Part shown: positions 36,156-50,925 of the stretch, in pieces
Numbering within the stretch: the stretch's first letter is position 1
How the letters are laid out: each line of letters starts with the position of its first letter
Assembly (NCBI GenBank): GCA_903927005.1
Contig: CAIYLH010000083.1
Location: 1 to 64,000, forward strand
Source: an uncultured Pseudomonadota bacterium
Lineage (GTDB): Bacteria > Pseudomonadota > Gammaproteobacteria > Steroidobacterales > Steroidobacteraceae
Direction: 5' to 3'
DNA: 64,000 nucleotides
Made by a program: the position numbers and the translations under genes
Notes under the pieces: model-generated
Told to the model about the DNA's origin: nothing
Database searches by the model: none
Seen by the model: only the letters and a program-made list of their open reading frames with translations

Positions 36156-38410
36156 TCAGGCCAGCCGCAGGATCAACGCACCCAGCGGCGGCACGGAAAG
36201 GCGCAGCGCATAGCGCCTGCCCTGCGCACCGCCGTCAACGGCCACGAACTCCCCGCCAGTGCAGTAGCCCGAGCCGCCGTAGCGGGGATCGTCCGAGTCG
36301 AACACCTTGAGGTAACGACCAGGCGCGTCAACGCCTATCCAGTAATCGACGCGCGGCACTGGGGTTGCGTTAAATACACACACCAGCGGACTGCCAGGCT
36401 CGTCGCGAGTCGAACGCCGCTCGAACGCGAACACGCTCTGTGCGGCGTTGTGCAGGTCGATCCACGCAAAGCCATCGCCATCGGCATCTGAACCGTGCAG
36501 CTGCGGGGCACCACGATAAAGAAGGTTAAGGTCGCGGTTCAGCTCGCGCAGCTGCCGATGGCGCTCGTGACCCAGCAACGGCCAGTCCAGCGCCTCGGCG
36601 TGCCGCCACTCGTGCCACTGCCCGAACTCCTGTCCCATGAACATCAGCTTCTTGCCCGGATGCGCCGCCATGTAGGCGAGGAACAGCCGGTAGTTGGCGC
36701 GCTTTTGCCATTCGTCGCCGGGCATCTTGTCGAGCAGCGAGCGCTTGCCGTGCACCACCTCGTCGTGCGAGATCGGCAGCATGAAGCGCTCCGACCAGGC
36801 ATAGACGAACGAGAACGTGACCAGGCGGTGCTCGTGCGCACGGTAGACGGGGTCCAACTGCCAGTAGCGCAACGAGTCGTTCATCCAGCCCATGTTCCAC
36901 TTGAACGTGAAACCCAGCCCGCCGAGGTGGGTCGGCTGCGTGACCCCTGGGAACGAGGTCGACTCCTCTGCGATCATCAGCGCACCGGGGGCGTATTCGC
37001 GCACGGCCCAGTTCAGGTGGCGCAGAAAATCGATCGCCTCGAGGTTCTCGCGACCGCCGTAGCGGTTTGCAACCCATTCACCCGGCGCGCGGCTGTAGTC
37101 CAGATAGAGCATCGACGCCACCGCGTCCACGCGCAGACCGTCGATGTGGAACTCGTTGAGCCAGTACAGCGCGTTGGCAACCAGGAAGTTCCGCACCTCG
37201 TTGCGGCCGAAGTTGAAGATCTTCGTGCCCCAGTCCATGTGCTCACCCTGACGCGGGTCAGCGTGCTCGTATAGCGCCGTGCCATCGAATTCGATCAGGC
37301 CGTGATCATCCTTGGGAAAGTGCGCCGGCACCCAGTCCATCAGCACGCCGATGCCGGCGGCGTGACAACGATCGACGAACGCCCTGAACTCGTCGGGCGT
37401 CCCGAAGCGCGCGGTTGGCGCGTAGTAGCCACCCACCTGGTAGCCCCACGAGCCATCCAACGGATGCTCGGCGACACCCATCAGCTGAATGTGCGTGTAG
37501 CCCATGTCGAGCACATACGGGATCAGCTGCTCGATGGCTTCCTGCCAGCTGAGGAACGGCGGCTCGCGGCCCGCCACCTGCCGCCAGGAGCCGAGGTGCA
37601 CTTCGTAAACGGCAATGGCCTGGCGCGCCGGCTCGCCGCGGCCGCGCGCCGCGAGCCACGCCGCGTCCTGCCACGGGAACCCGCCGAGCTCGCAGACCAG
37701 CGAGCAGTTGTCAGGCCGCAGCTGCATGGCTGCGGCATAGGGGTCTGACTTCAGGCGCGTGTCGCCCTCAGCGGTGCGTATCTCGTACTTGTAGGCGGCT
37801 CCCACCCCCACCTCCGGCACGAACAACTCCCATACGCCGCTACCGCCACGCGCCTGCATCGCGTGCCGACGACCGTCCCAGAGATTGAACGGGCCGACGA
37901 CGCTGACGCGCGCCGCGTTCGGCGCCCAGACCGCGAAGTGCGTGCCGCTGACGCCCTCGAGCTGGGTCGGGTGCGCGCCCAGCTTCGACCAGATGCGATG
38001 GTGCGTGCCCTCGCCGAACAGGTGCAGGTCAAGGTCGGTGAGCTGCGGCGCGAAGTAGTACGGGTCGGGCTGGCTGCGCACGTTGCCGTCCTGATAGCGC
38101 AGCTTGAGTCGATACGGCACCAACGGCCGTCGATACGGGACGCGACCCTCAAACAGGCCCGCGGGGTGCAGTCGCAGCAGCGGCCGCGCGGCCGTGTCAG
38201 GCTCGTCGTCCCAGTAGACGGCGACCTCCACCGCATCGGGCTCGAGCACGCGCACCAGGCAAAGCGGCTGCTCATCTGGCCGCGACAGCTCGTGGTAACC
38301 CAGTACCGAACGCGGCTCACGATGCGTCACCGCCACGATCGCCGCGATCACCTCAGGCTCGAGCCCCGCCGCGCCCACCCCCGATGGCTTGCTGCTGGGC
38401 GGGCCGACCA

Positions 38411-38411
<1 letters not shown>
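36156..38411 (-). CDS. glgB: 1,4-alpha-glucan branching enzyme
   Basis: 751 residues. Two N-terminal beta-sandwich domains include GTHFAVWAPNAARVSVVGPFN. The GH13_9 barrel has DWVPAHFPKDDHGL, GLRVDAVASMLYLDYSR, MIAEESTSFPGVT and LPISHDEVVHGK. It introduces alpha-1,6 branches into glycogen. The start overlaps the glgP stop (TGATG), so translation is coupled. Confidence 0.96.
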
Positions 38412-40906
<2,495 letters not shown>

Positions 40907-41005
40907 TTCACGAGAGCCACAGGACGATACCGCTTTGCAGGCCGGCTACACCATGGTGCAACGCGACGGAAGGCCCCATCGCCCGGTTTGGGGGCGGCGT
41001 TTTGC

Positions 41006-43276
41006 TCAGGCGCCGGAGGACTCGGCCTCGAGCATCGTGACCCGCCGGTAAGTCTTCGGCAGCATCGCGCCGCGCTGGGCCCGCTCGCCGCGGTAGGGGT
41101 CGAGCTCGGCATACGAGAGCGTCATCGCCCGCTCGCCGCAGACGACGCGCAGGCGGCCACCCGGCGCGACGACCGCGACGCCGACCATCTGCTCGCCGAA
41201 GAAACCGCCCTTCGGCGCGTGCACGTTGAACAGCTTGTTGCCCTTGCCCTTCGCCATCTCCGGCACTTCGCCGACCGGGAACACGAGCAGTCGACCGTCC
41301 TGGCCGTCAACCGCCACAGCGACCGCGACCAGCGCCTTCGGGTGCTCCGGCACCGCCGCCGCACAGAGCGCCTTCGCCCCCTCCGGCACGGTCAATACGG
41401 CCTTGCCCGCGCGGTTGCGCGAATACAGGTCCTCGAGCTTGACGATGAAGCCGTAGCCGGCATCGCTGGCCAACAGCCAGCGATCGGGCGGCTCACCGAT
41501 CATCACGCTCGGGAACGAGGCGCCATCCGGCGGATCGACCCGCCCGGACATCGGCTCGCCCTGGCCACGCGCCGACGGCAGCGTGTGCGCAAGAATGCTG
41601 TAGGTGCGGCCGGTCGAGTCGAGAAACACCGCCTGCTGGGTGCTCTTGCCACGCGCCGCCGCCAGGAACGCATCGCCAGTCTTGTAGGACAGCGAGCGCG
41701 GATCTATCTCGTGGCCCTTCGCCTGGCGCACGAACCCGGCCGTGGACAGCACGACCGTCACAGGCTCGGCGGTGACCAGCTCGGTCTCGTCGATGGCCTT
41801 GGCCGCTTCGCGCTCCACGATGCGGGTGCGGCGCTTGTCGCCGTACTTCAAGGCATCCGCGCTCAGCTCGTCCCGAATCAGCTGCTTGAGGCGAACCGGG
41901 CTCTGCAGCAACTTTTCGATGCCGTCGCGCTCGGTGGCAAGCTCCGCCTGCTCACCGCGGATCTTCATTTCCTCGAGGCGCGCCAGGTGGCGCAGCTTCG
42001 TCTCGAGAATCGCCTCGGCCTGCTCTGAAGACAGCGCGAAGCGCTTCATCAGCACAGCTTTCGGCTCATCCTCGGTACGGACAATACGAATGACCTCGTC
42101 GAGGTTCAGGTACGCGATCAAAAGGCCGTCGAGGATGTGCAGCCGGGCGTTGACCTTGCCCAGCCGGTACTCGAGACGGCGCGTCACGGTGCGCGTGCGG
42201 TAGGCGAGCCATTCGACCAGCATCGGCCGCAGCCCCAGCACCTGTGGCCGGCCGTCGAGCGTGATCACGTTCATGTTCACGCGATAGGTGCGCTCAAGGT
42301 CGGTGGTCGCGAACAGGTGAGTCATCACCTGCTCCGCATCGACGCGGTTGGAGCGCAGCTCGAGCACGATGCGGGTCGGATCCTCGTGATCCGATTCGTC
42401 GCGCACGTTCTCGACCATCGGCAGCTTCTTGGCGCGGATCTGCGCGGCGACCTGCTCCTGGATCTTGGAGCCGGACACCTGGTACGGCAACGCGGTGATG
42501 ATCACTTCGCCGTCGCCGACCTCATAGACCGCACGCGCCCGGAACGAGCCCGTGCCGGTCTCGTACATCGCGCGCAGCTCCGACTTCGGCGTCACGATCT
42601 CCGCACCGGTCGGCAGATCCGGACCCTGCACCGACTTGAGCAGCTCCTTCAGCGGCGCGTCGGGCTCGTCGAGCAGCTTGATGCACGCGGTCACCACCTC
42701 GCGCAGGTTGTGCGGCGGGATGTCGGTCGCCATGCCGACCGCGATACCGGTCGCACCGTTGAGCAGCACGTTGGGCAGCCGCGCCGGCAGCAGCGCCGGC
42801 TCGTCCATCGTGCCATCGAAGTTGGGGGTCCACTCGACGGTGCCCTGCCCGAGCTCAGCGAGCAGCGTCTCGGTATAGGGACGCAGCCGCGACTCGGTGT
42901 AACGCATCGCAGCGAACGACTTGGGGTCGTCAGCCGAGCCGAAGTTGCCCTGGCCGTCGATCAGCGGATAGCGGTAGGAGAAGTCCTGCGCCATGTGGAC
43001 CATGGCTTCATACGCAGCCGAGTCGCCATGCGGATGGAACTTGCCGATCACGTCGCCGATCGTGCGCGCGCTCTTCTTGTGCTTGGAGCCGGCCGCCAGG
43101 CCCAGCTCGCTCATCGCATAGACGATGCGACGCTGCACGGGCTTGAGGCCATCGGCAAGCTGCGGCAGCGCCCGATCGAGGATGACGTACATCGAGTAGT
43201 CGAGGTAGGCCTTTTCGGTGAACGTCTTGAGCGGCTGACGTTCGACGCCATCGAAGTTCAGGTCACCCGAGCTCAC
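41006..43276 (-). CDS. parC: DNA topoisomerase IV subunit A
   Basis: 756 residues. The breakage-reunion domain has the catalytic Tyr at about residue 126 ([10 protein letters not shown]), and a degenerate beta-propeller forms the C-terminal third. The quinolone region [16 protein letters not shown] keeps Ser (about residue 86) and Glu (about 90), the susceptible form. The GTG start at 43274-43276 overlaps the parE stop (GTGA). With ParE it decatenates sister chromosomes. Confidence 0.95.
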   Translation of the reverse strand: MSSGDLNFDGVERQPLKTFTEKAYLDYSMYVILDRALPQLADGLKPVQRRIVYAMSELGLAAGSKHKKSARTIGDVIGKFHPHGDSAAYEAMVHMAQDFSYRYPLIDGQGNFGSADDPKSFAAMRYTESRLRPYTETLLAELGQGTVEWTPNFDGTMDEPALLPARLPNVLLNGATGIAVGMATDIPPHNLREVVTACIKLLDEPDAPLKELLKSVQGPDLPTGAEIVTPKSELRAMYETGTGSFRARAVYEVGDGEVIITALPYQVSGSKIQEQVAAQIRAKKLPMVENVRDESDHEDPTRIVLELRSNRVDAEQVMTHLFATTDLERTYRVNMNVITLDGRPQVLGLRPMLVEWLAYRTRTVTRRLEYRLGKVNARLHILDGLLIAYLNLDEVIRIVRTEDEPKAVLMKRFALSSEQAEAILETKLRHLARLEEMKIRGEQAELATERDGIEKLLQSPVRLKQLIRDELSADALKYGDKRRTRIVEREAAKAIDETELVTAEPVTVVLSTAGFVRQAKGHEIDPRSLSYKTGDAFLAAARGKSTQQAVFLDSTGRTYSILAHTLPSARGQGEPMSGRVDPPDGASFPSVMIGEPPDRWLLASDAGYGFIVKLEDLYSRNRAGKAVLTVPEGAKALCAAAVPEHPKALVAVAVAVDGQDGRLLVFPVGEVPEMAKGKGNKLFNVHAPKGGFFGEQMVGVAVVAPGGRLRVVCGERAMTLSYAELDPYRGERAQRGAMLPKTYRRVTMLEAESSGA

Positions 43277-45168
43277 GGCACCACCTCGGCCATATTGCCC
43301 TTCGACTCGAGCCACTCACGCCGGTCGGCGGAGCGCTTCTTCGCCAGCAGCATGTCCATCAGCTCGTCGGTATTGTCAGCGGCCTCCACCGTCAACTGCA
43401 GCAAGCGACGCGTGCTGGTCGCCATGGTCGTCTCGCGCAGCTGCAACGGATTCATCTCGCCCAGGCCCTTGAAACGGGTGACAGTGATCTTGCCGCGCGT
43501 ACCCTCGGCGGCAATCCGATCGAGGATGCCGGCGCGTTCCGCGTCGTCGAGCGCGTAGTAAACGTTCTTGCCCACGTCGACGCGATACAGCGGCGGCATC
43601 GCGACATGCACGTGGCCGGCCAGCACCAGCGGCCGGAAGTGCCGCAGAAACAACGCGCACAGCAGTGTCGCGATGTGGGCGCCATCCGAGTCCGCGTCGG
43701 CGAGGATGCAAATCTTGTGGTAACGCAGATCCCCCAGCTTCGGCGAGCCGGGCTCGACGCCGATCGCGACCGAGATGTCGTGGACTTCCTGCGAGGCAAG
43801 CACGCCCGCAGCATCGACTTCCCAGGTGTTGAGGATCTTGCCGCGCAGTGGCATCACGGCCTGGAACTCGCGCTCGCGCGCCTGCTTCGCGCTGCCGCCG
43901 GCGGAGTCGCCCTCAACCAGGAACAGCTCCGTCCGAGCTGGCTCCTGCGAGGTGCAGTCGGCCAGCTTGCCCGGCAGCGCCGGACCCGACACCACCCGCT
44001 TGCGGATGACTTTCTGCGCGGCCTTCAGCCGCGCCTGCGCGTTCATGATCGCAAGGTTCGCGATCTTCTCGCCGGCCTCCGGGTGCTGTGACAACCAGAT
44101 ACCGAACGAGTCCTTCACCAGCCCAGACACGAACGCCGCCGACTCGCGCGAGGCAAGCCGCTCCTTCGTCTGCCCGGCGAACTGCGGCTCGTGCATCTTG
44201 ACCGACAGCACGTAGCAGAGCCGGTCCCAGACGTCCTCAGGCGCAAGCTTCACGCCGCGCGGGATGATGTTGCGCAGGTCGCAGAAGTCGCGCACCGCGT
44301 CGGTGATGCCGGCACGCAGGCCGTTGACGTGAGTGCCGCCATCAGTGGTCGGGATCAGGTTGACGTAGCTCTCGCCGACCGACTCGACGCCGTCTTCGTT
44401 GAGCCAGACGAACGCCCACTCGGCGACCTCGCTGCCGCCCTTGAGCGAGGCGGCGAACGGCTCGTCCGGGACGACCGCCACCTTGCCCATTCGCTCCAGC
44501 AGGTAGCTCGACAGACCGCCGGTGTAGAACCACTCGTCACGCTCACCACTGGCTTCGTTGAACAGCGTGACCTTCAGGCCCGCGCACAGCACGGCCTTGG
44601 CACGCAGCACGTGCTTGAGCTTGGTGACCGAGATCTTGTCGGTATCGAAGTACTTCGGATCTGGCCAGAAACGCACCGAGGTGCCGGTGTTGCGCGCGCC
44701 GACCTTGCCGACGGCCTGCAGCTTCTCGGTCAGGCGCCCACCGTTGAACGCGATCAGGTACTCGCAGCCGTCGCGCCGGACGCGGCACTCGAGGCGCGCG
44801 GACAGGGCGTTGACGACCGACACGCCAACGCCGTGCAGCCCACCGGACTGCTGGTAGGTCTTGTCCGAGAACTTACCGCCCGCGTGCAGGCGGGTCAGGA
44901 TCAGCTCCACGCCCGGGATCTTCTCGACCGGGTGGATGTCGACCGGCATGCCGCGGCCGTCGTCGACGACCTCGACGCTGCCGTCCTTGAAGACGGTGAC
45001 GTGGATCTCGCGGCAGTGGCCGGCGAGCGCCTCGTCGACGCTGTTGTCGACCACCTCGTGAACCAGATGGTTCGGTCGCGAGGTATCGGTGTACATGCCC
45101 GGGCGGCGGCGCACGGGGTCCAGGCCCGAAAGGACCTCGATATCGGAAGCGGTATAGGACTGGTTCAT
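43273..45168 (-). CDS. parE: DNA topoisomerase IV subunit B
   Basis: 631 residues. The GHKL ATPase domain has [25 protein letters not shown] and [12 protein letters not shown]. The TOPRIM domain has [12 protein letters not shown] and [12 protein letters not shown]. The length and the FKGLGEMNP ending fit ParE rather than GyrB. ATG 45166-45168 starts the family sequence [13 protein letters not shown]. The frame happens to stay open about 100 codons upstream without recognisable content. Confidence 0.95.
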   Translation of the reverse strand: MNQSYTASDIEVLSGLDPVRRRPGMYTDTSRPNHLVHEVVDNSVDEALAGHCREIHVTVFKDGSVEVVDDGRGMPVDIHPVEKIPGVELILTRLHAGGKFSDKTYQQSGGLHGVGVSVVNALSARLECRVRRDGCEYLIAFNGGRLTEKLQAVGKVGARNTGTSVRFWPDPKYFDTDKISVTKLKHVLRAKAVLCAGLKVTLFNEASGERDEWFYTGGLSSYLLERMGKVAVVPDEPFAASLKGGSEVAEWAFVWLNEDGVESVGESYVNLIPTTDGGTHVNGLRAGITDAVRDFCDLRNIIPRGVKLAPEDVWDRLCYVLSVKMHEPQFAGQTKERLASRESAAFVSGLVKDSFGIWLSQHPEAGEKIANLAIMNAQARLKAAQKVIRKRVVSGPALPGKLADCTSQEPARTELFLVEGDSAGGSAKQAREREFQAVMPLRGKILNTWEVDAAGVLASQEVHDISVAIGVEPGSPKLGDLRYHKICILADADSDGAHIATLLCALFLRHFRPLVLAGHVHVAMPPLYRVDVGKNVYYALDDAERAGILDRIAAEGTRGKITVTRFKGLGEMNPLQLRETTMATSTRRLLQLTVEAADNTDELMDMLLAKKRSADRREWLESKGNMAEVVP

Positions 45169-45708
45169 CGCGGGCGCGAGGGTACTAGAAAATCCTGACG
45201 TTGGGTGAGGCCCGTGGCGAACGCCCGGGCCGACGAGTGAGTGTTCAGCGGCCCAATTCGATGCCGATCCTGACTGACCGCGCCGCGCAGCCCTCGCGCG
45301 CCGACGCCACAAGTCGAAGCCCAGAAAATGCAGCGCCGAGGTCTGCTGCTGGCGTCGCGCGTCCGGAGACTCGAGGCGCAGTGCCCCCTTGAGGCTGTTA
45401 CCGCCCAGAATCAGGGAGTTGCAGGCGTCAAACGCGGCCGGAAGGGCGTCCTCGAGGAAAATCCGCCCGGCGCGCCGCAACTCCTGAAGCTGCTACTGAA
45501 CTTCAGTCGGCCCGCGACACAACCCCCCGCAGCCGGGCCGATGGCGATTCGCCGCGCCTGCGGGTGGGCGCTGAGCTGCGCCCCGGTCCGTGGCTCACTG
45601 CCGGCGACGCTCAACGGCGGCGGCAACGTTGCATCCGGCGCGAAATGCCACGCGTTGACGCCTGCTTCCAGCGGCCGGTACTCTGCCTGCCTTCCCACTG
45701 GAACGACC
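45169..45708. other. Divergent intergenic region between parE and xseB
   Basis: 540 bp without a recognisable gene or RNA, which is long for this compact genome. Frames on both strands are open (the parE frame to 45480, the xseB frame from 45328), but their translations look like random GC-rich sequence. Promoters for parE and for xseB must lie here; I cannot place them reliably. Confidence 0.5.
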
Positions 45709-45987
45709 ATGCCCCGCGCCCCCCGCCCCGCCGCCGACCCGCCCCCCACCGCCGTGCCGTTCGACTTTGAAAAGTCGATGGCCGATCTCGAGGCCGTGGT
45801 CAGCCGACTCGAGCAGGGCGACGTGCCGCTGGAGGAGGCACTGGCGACCTTCGAGCGCGGCGTCGGGCTCACGCGCGCCTGCCAGGAGGCGCTCACCAGC
45901 GCCGAGCAGAAGGTAGAACTGCTGCTGGCCCGACCCGATGGCAGCCATGAAGCCGTCCCGTTCCACGACCCCGAAGACGACGAGTGA
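45709..45987 (+). CDS. xseB: Exodeoxyribonuclease VII small subunit
   Basis: 92 residues. The core FDFEKSMADLEAVVSRLEQGDVPLEEALATFERGVGL is typical of XseB, a helical subunit that binds XseA in several copies. I chose ATG 45709 because the family core begins about 18 residues later; an earlier start would add a non-conserved tail. It overlaps ispA by GTGA, the usual xseB-ispA-dxs order. Confidence 0.92.
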   Translation: MPRAPRPAADPPPTAVPFDFEKSMADLEAVVSRLEQGDVPLEEALATFERGVGLTRACQEALTSAEQKVELLLARPDGSHEAVPFHDPEDDE

Positions 45988-46877
45988 CGAGCGCCGCTGA
46001 ACGCCACGCACGGCTCGAGGCCTACCGGTCGCGTGTCGAGGCAAGCCTTACCACGCACCTGCCGCCCGCCGACGAGCTGCCGTCACGACTGCACTCCGCC
46101 CTGCGCTACAGCACGCTCGGTGGCGGCAAGCGCATACGGCCGGCGCTCGTCTACGCCACCGGTGAACTGCTCGGCGTCGCGCTGCCCGCGCTCGATGCCG
46201 CCGCGGCCGCGGTAGAGATGATCCACGTCTACTCGCTGATCCACGACGACCTGCCGGCGATGGACAACGACGACCTGCGCCGCGGTCGCCCGACCTGCCA
46301 CCGGCAATTCGACGAGGCAACCGCGATCCTGGTGGGCGACGCGCTGCAGGTGCTCGCGTTCGAGAGCCTGGCCATGGCCCCGGCGGGGGCGGAGCAGCGG
46401 GTTGCGATGATCCGGCTGCTCGCCACCGCCAGCGGCACGCGCGGCATGGCCGGCGGCCAGGCGATCGACCTCGCCTCGGTAGGCCGGGCCCTGTCGCCCG
46501 CCGAGGTCGAACAGATGCACCGCCTGAAGACCGGCGCACTGATCGAGGCAAGCGTTGGGCTGGCGATCAGCCTCGCGCCGGGAATTGCCGCGACGACCCG
46601 CGACGCGCTGCGCCGCTTCGCCGCGGCGCTGGGACTCGCCTTCCAGATCGTCGACGATATCCTTGACGTCGAAGGCGACCCCAGCCTGATGGGCAAGGCC
46701 GTCGGCGCGGACCAGGCGCGCCACAAACCCACCTATCCGGCCGCTGCCGGCATGCCGGCAGCGCGCGCACGGGCCGCCGCCCTCAATGCAGAAGCGCAGG
46801 CGGCGATCGCACCGCTAGGCCCGCAGGCCGGGATGCTCAGCTGGCTGGGTGCGTTTATCACCGAACGCGCCTCCTGA
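45984..46877 (+). CDS. ispA: Farnesyl (polyprenyl) diphosphate synthase
   Basis: 297 residues. Both Asp-rich motifs are present: first DDLPAMD (residues 88-94), second DDILD. GGGKRIRPALV and KTGALIEASV support the FPP synthase group, which condenses IPP with DMAPP and GPP. Product length cannot be told, but the xseB-ispA-dxs context fits IspA. It starts with GTG 45984 inside the xseB stop. Confidence 0.94.
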   Translation: MTSAAERHARLEAYRSRVEASLTTHLPPADELPSRLHSALRYSTLGGGKRIRPALVYATGELLGVALPALDAAAAAVEMIHVYSLIHDDLPAMDNDDLRRGRPTCHRQFDEATAILVGDALQVLAFESLAMAPAGAEQRVAMIRLLATASGTRGMAGGQAIDLASVGRALSPAEVEQMHRLKTGALIEASVGLAISLAPGIAATTRDALRRFAAALGLAFQIVDDILDVEGDPSLMGKAVGADQARHKPTYPAAAGMPAARARAAALNAEAQAAIAPLGPQAGMLSWLGAFITERAS

Positions 46878-46927
46878 TGCCGCGTCCGGCTCTGCGCCGC
46901 GGCGGTCGTTACAGGTAGACTGTACAA

Positions 46928-48823
46928 ATGGCCGGCCCGGAGCGATATCCCCACCTTGACCGCATTGCGTTGCCGGCAGACCTGCGCGCCCTACCCGAGC
47001 ACAAGCTGCCGGCGGTAGCGGCCGAGCTGCGGGCGTTCCTGATCGACACGGTCAGCCAGAGGGGCGGCCACTTCGCTGCGGGTCTGGGAACGGTGGAGCT
47101 GACGCTCGCCCTGCACTACGTCTACGACACCCCCCTGGACCGACTGGTGTGGGACGTCGGCCATCAGGCCTACCCCCACAAGGTGCTGACCGGCAGACGC
47201 GACCGATTGCACACGATCAAGCACAAGGATGGGCTTGCGCCATTCCCCACGCGCGACGAGAGCGAGTTCGACACCTTCGGCGTGGGTCACTCGAGCACCT
47301 CGATCTCAGCGGCGCTGGGCATGGCGATCGCCGATCATCTCGCTGGCGACCGTCAGCGCGCCGGCGCGCGGCGTCACGTCGCCATCATCGGCGACGGTGC
47401 GATGACCGCAGGTCTCGCGTTCGAGGCACTGAACCATGCAGGCTCACTCGACGTCGACATGCTGGTGGCGCTCAACGATAACGACATGTCGATCTCGGAG
47501 AACGTCGGTGCGCTATCGAATTACTTCGCACGCGTACTGTCAGGCCGGCTGTATGCCGGCCTGAAGGAAGGCGGCAAACGGATCCTGCGGCGAGTGCCCG
47601 CCGCGTGGGAACTGGCGCGCCGCTCCGAGGAGCACATGAAGGGCATGATCCTGCCCGGCACCATGTTTGAAGAGATGGGCCTGAACTACATCGGTCCCGT
47701 GGATGGCCATGACGTGATCGGCCTGGTGCGCATGCTGCGCAACATCCGCCATCTGCGCGGGCCGCAGTTCCTGCACGTGGTCACCAAGAAGGGCAAGGGC
47801 TATGCGCCGGCTGAGGCCGACCCGATCAAGTGGCACGGCCCCGGCCCGTTCGACGCGGACAAGGGACTCATCTTCAAGGAAAGTGCGACGGGACCGAGCT
47901 ACACACAGGTGTTCGGCCAGTGGCTGTGCGACATCGCCGAGCGCGACCCGCGCATCGTCGCGATTACGCCTGCGATGCGGGAAGGCTCCGGGCTGGTTGA
48001 ATACTCGCGCAAGTTTCCGACCCGCTACTTCGATGTCGGCATCGCCGAGCAGCACGCCGTGACGCTGGCAGCGGGCCTCGCCTGTGAAGGCCTGCGCCCT
48101 GTCGTCGCGATCTACTCCTCGTTCATGCAGCGCGCCTACGACCAACTGATCCACGACGTCGCACTGCAGAAGCTGCCGGTGATCTTTGCCCTGGACAGGG
48201 CCGGCCTCGTCGGCGGCGACGGCGCCACCCATCAGGGGGTGTTCGACCTGACATTCCTGCGCACCGTGCCGAACATGACGATCATGGCGCCGGCGGACGA
48301 AAACGAATGTCGTCAGATGCTCTACACCGCGACGCTGCTCGACGGGCCGGCCGCCGTGCGCTATCCGCGCGGTACTGGACCGGGAGTGCAGACCATCACA
48401 GAGATGACCGCACTACCAGTCGGTCGTGGCATCATCTGCCGCGAAGGGCGCTCGGGTCTTGCAATCCTCGCGTTCGGCACCATGGTGGCAACGTTGGCGC
48501 CGATCGCTGAGAAGCTCGACGCGACGCTTGTGAACATGCGCTTCGTGAAGCCCATCGACGAGGACCTGATCCGACTTCTGGCCGAGCGCCACGAGTCGTT
48601 CGTGACGGCCGAGGAAAATGCGCTAGCCGGTGGCGCCGGTGCGGCGGTTCTGGAGGTAATGAGCGCGCACGGCCACGTACTGCCGGTGCTGCAGCTCGGG
48701 ATCCCGGATCGCTACATCGGCCATGGCTCGCGCACCGACAACCTCGTCGACGCGGGTCTGGACGCGGCAAGCATGACGAAGCGCATCGAGCAGTTTTTAC
48801 AATCCCGCCAACGTCGCGCGTGA
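46928..48823 (+). CDS. dxs: 1-deoxy-D-xylulose-5-phosphate synthase
   Basis: 631 residues. It makes DXP from pyruvate and glyceraldehyde-3-phosphate with thiamine diphosphate, the entry step of the MEP pathway. The ThDP motif is [15 protein letters not shown]...NDNDMSIS. The transketolase pyrimidine domain has [15 protein letters not shown] and [18 protein letters not shown]. It follows ispA by 50 bp, so two isoprenoid steps are together. Confidence 0.96.
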   Translation: MAGPERYPHLDRIALPADLRALPEHKLPAVAAELRAFLIDTVSQRGGHFAAGLGTVELTLALHYVYDTPLDRLVWDVGHQAYPHKVLTGRRDRLHTIKHKDGLAPFPTRDESEFDTFGVGHSSTSISAALGMAIADHLAGDRQRAGARRHVAIIGDGAMTAGLAFEALNHAGSLDVDMLVALNDNDMSISENVGALSNYFARVLSGRLYAGLKEGGKRILRRVPAAWELARRSEEHMKGMILPGTMFEEMGLNYIGPVDGHDVIGLVRMLRNIRHLRGPQFLHVVTKKGKGYAPAEADPIKWHGPGPFDADKGLIFKESATGPSYTQVFGQWLCDIAERDPRIVAITPAMREGSGLVEYSRKFPTRYFDVGIAEQHAVTLAAGLACEGLRPVVAIYSSFMQRAYDQLIHDVALQKLPVIFALDRAGLVGGDGATHQGVFDLTFLRTVPNMTIMAPADENECRQMLYTATLLDGPAAVRYPRGTGPGVQTITEMTALPVGRGIICREGRSGLAILAFGTMVATLAPIAEKLDATLVNMRFVKPIDEDLIRLLAERHESFVTAEENALAGGAGAAVLEVMSAHGHVLPVLQLGIPDRYIGHGSRTDNLVDAGLDAASMTKRIEQFLQSRQRRA

Positions 48824-48887
48824 ACATGGCGCGCGGCGCCAGGCAAACTTTCTAATTCACCGCTGCGAGCGACAGGACGAAATTTCG

Positions 48888-49709
48888 ATGGACACGGGTA
48901 CAACGGCGCCTACGACACAGTCGATCGAGGACGTGCAGAATCATGCCGACACGCGCCAGATAGCGATCGATCGGGTCGGCATCAAGGACATCTATCACCC
49001 CGTGCGCGTCCGCGACCGCTCGGGCGGCGACCAGAACACGGTCGCCAACTTCAACATGTACGTGTACCTGCCGCACAACTTCAAGGGCACGCACATGTCG
49101 CGGTTCGTGGAGATCCTGCATCTGCACGAACGCGAACTGACGGTCGACTCGTTCCGCGCGATGCTGCGGGAGATGGTCACCCGGCTTGATGCCGAGACCG
49201 GCCACATCGAGATGGCATTTCCGTACTTCATCATGAAGAAGGCGCCGGTGTCGGGCGTGCAGAGCCTGCTCGACTACCGTGCAACCCTGATCGGCGAAGT
49301 CAGCGGCGAGCGCATCGACACCTGGATCAAGGTGGTCGTGCCGGTCACCAGCCTGTGTCCGTGCTCGAAGAAGATCTCTGACTATGGCGCCCACAACCAA
49401 CGCTCGCACGTCACGATCACGGCCCGCATCAACGGCCACGTCTGGATCGAGGAGCTGATCGACATCGCCGAGAGCGAAGCCTCCTGCGAGGTGTACGGCA
49501 TCCTCAAGCGCCCGGACGAGAAATACGTGACCGAGCGCGCCTATGACAACCCGAAGTTCGTCGAAGACATGGTGCGCGACGTTGCGGTGCGGCTGAACGC
49601 GGACGACCGGATCCGTGCCTATATCGTCGAGTCGGAGAACTTCGAGTCCATCCACAATCACTCGGCGTATGCGCTGATCGAGCGCAACAAGGACGCGCAG
49701 GCAGCCTGA
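48888..49709 (+). CDS. folE2: GTP cyclohydrolase FolE2 (type IB)
   Basis: 273 residues of the FolE2 (COG1469) family, which makes 7,8-dihydroneopterin triphosphate for folate and queuosine. The metal-binding Cys is in [19 protein letters not shown] (C157 or C159), and the conserved His and Glu of the C-terminal part ([12 protein letters not shown]) are present. FolE2 can use metals other than zinc and is often zinc-regulated, but I see no clear Zur box in the 64-bp gap to dxs. Confidence 0.94.
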   Translation: MDTGTTAPTTQSIEDVQNHADTRQIAIDRVGIKDIYHPVRVRDRSGGDQNTVANFNMYVYLPHNFKGTHMSRFVEILHLHERELTVDSFRAMLREMVTRLDAETGHIEMAFPYFIMKKAPVSGVQSLLDYRATLIGEVSGERIDTWIKVVVPVTSLCPCSKKISDYGAHNQRSHVTITARINGHVWIEELIDIAESEASCEVYGILKRPDEKYVTERAYDNPKFVEDMVRDVAVRLNADDRIRAYIVESENFESIHNHSAYALIERNKDAQAA

Positions 49710-49739
49710 GCCTGCGCGCGTGTAAAACCCGGCGCGCCG

Positions 49740-50804
49740 CTAGGCGCTCGCCGGGTAGTCGGTATAGCCGACGCGCGGATCGGGCAACCCCGAGCCGTAG
49801 AAGGTCTTCGGCTGCCACGGATTCAGCGCCAGCCCCTTGGCCAGGCGCGCCGGCAGGTCGGGGTTGGCGATGAAGTCCTTGCCGAACGCGACCGCATCCG
49901 CCTCGCCCGAGCGCAGCAGCTGACGCGCGGATTCCGCGCTGAAGCCTTCGTTGGCAATCACAGCCCCGCCGAAGCGCGCCTTCAATGCAGGCGCTATGCG
50001 CGGCTCGCGCAGCGACTCGCGCAGGCACAGAAAAGCGATCTTACGGCGACCGAGCTGCTCGGCCAGGTAGCCGAAAGTCGCCAGCGGATTGGAGTCCCCC
50101 ATCGAGTGCGCGTCGCCACGCGGCGCAAGATGCATGCCCACGCGCCCCGCGCCCCACACCTCGATGGCAGCATCGGTGACCTCCAGGTGCAGTCGCGCGC
50201 GATTCTCGATCGAGCCACCGTAGCGGTCGGTGCGATGATTGCTGCAGTCGTGCAGGAACTGATCAAGCAGGTAGCCGTTCGCGCCATGCACTTCGACACC
50301 ATCGAAGCCGGCGCGTTTGGCGTTCTGCGCACCGCGGCGGAACGCCGCGACGATGCCCGGCATCTCGCTGCTCTCCAGTGCGCGCGGCACCACGTAAGGG
50401 CGCTCCGGGCGCAACTGGCTGACGAAGCCGGCGGGTGCGATCGCGCTAGGAGCCACCGGCAGTGCGCCGCCGAGCAGTTCGGGATCCGAGACGCGGCCAA
50501 CGTGCCACAGCTGCAGCATGATGCGACCGCCAGCGGCATGTACGGCCTGGGTGACCCGCGCCCAACCGTCGATCTGCGCCTCCGACCAGATGCCAGGCGT
50601 GGCGTAATAGGCCACGCCATCGGCACTTACACTGGTCGCCTCGCTAAGAATCAGGCCGGCGCTGGCGCGCTGGCTGTAGTACTCCGCATTGAGCGCAGTG
50701 GGAACGCGACCGTCACCAGCCCGGCAGCGGGTCAAGGGCGCCATCACGACGCGGTTCGGCAGGTTCAGCTCGCCCATGCGGATGGGCTCGAAAAGGTCGC
50801 TCAA
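49740..50804 (-). CDS. Old Yellow Enzyme-family ene-reductase
   Basis: 354 residues, an FMN-dependent TIM barrel. NRVVMAPLTRCRA is the FMN-binding start, and GFDGVEVHGANGYLLDQFLHD with TDRYGGS is the NemA/XenB-like active-site part. It reduces activated alkenes such as maleimides and xenobiotics with NAD(P)H. I start at TTG 50802-50804 because it is preceded by a strong GAGGAG site at 6 bases and gives the family N-terminus SDLFEPIRMGEL. A longer frame upstream has no such support. Confidence 0.9.
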   Translation of the reverse strand: MSDLFEPIRMGELNLPNRVVMAPLTRCRAGDGRVPTALNAEYYSQRASAGLILSEATSVSADGVAYYATPGIWSEAQIDGWARVTQAVHAAGGRIMLQLWHVGRVSDPELLGGALPVAPSAIAPAGFVSQLRPERPYVVPRALESSEMPGIVAAFRRGAQNAKRAGFDGVEVHGANGYLLDQFLHDCSNHRTDRYGGSIENRARLHLEVTDAAIEVWGAGRVGMHLAPRGDAHSMGDSNPLATFGYLAEQLGRRKIAFLCLRESLREPRIAPALKARFGGAVIANEGFSAESARQLLRSGEADAVAFGKDFIANPDLPARLAKGLALNPWQPKTFYGSGLPDPRVGYTDYPASA

Positions 50805-50925
50805 ATCACTCTCCTCGGACGCCCGTACAAGGGCGGAACCGGCAGAAAGTTTGGCAGCGACGCCATGCAGCAGCAAGGCGGGAAATCGGTCCCCTCACCT
50901 GCCGCCACGAAGAGATCGGCGGCGC

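Noticed and set aside
42900-43080. Quinolone-resistance change in ParC
   Set aside because: The Ser and Glu of the resistance-determining region are both in the susceptible state.
43273-45480. A longer ParE starting about 100 codons upstream
   Set aside because: The extra N-terminus matches nothing in the family. The canonical start [13 protein letters not shown] at 45168 is complete.
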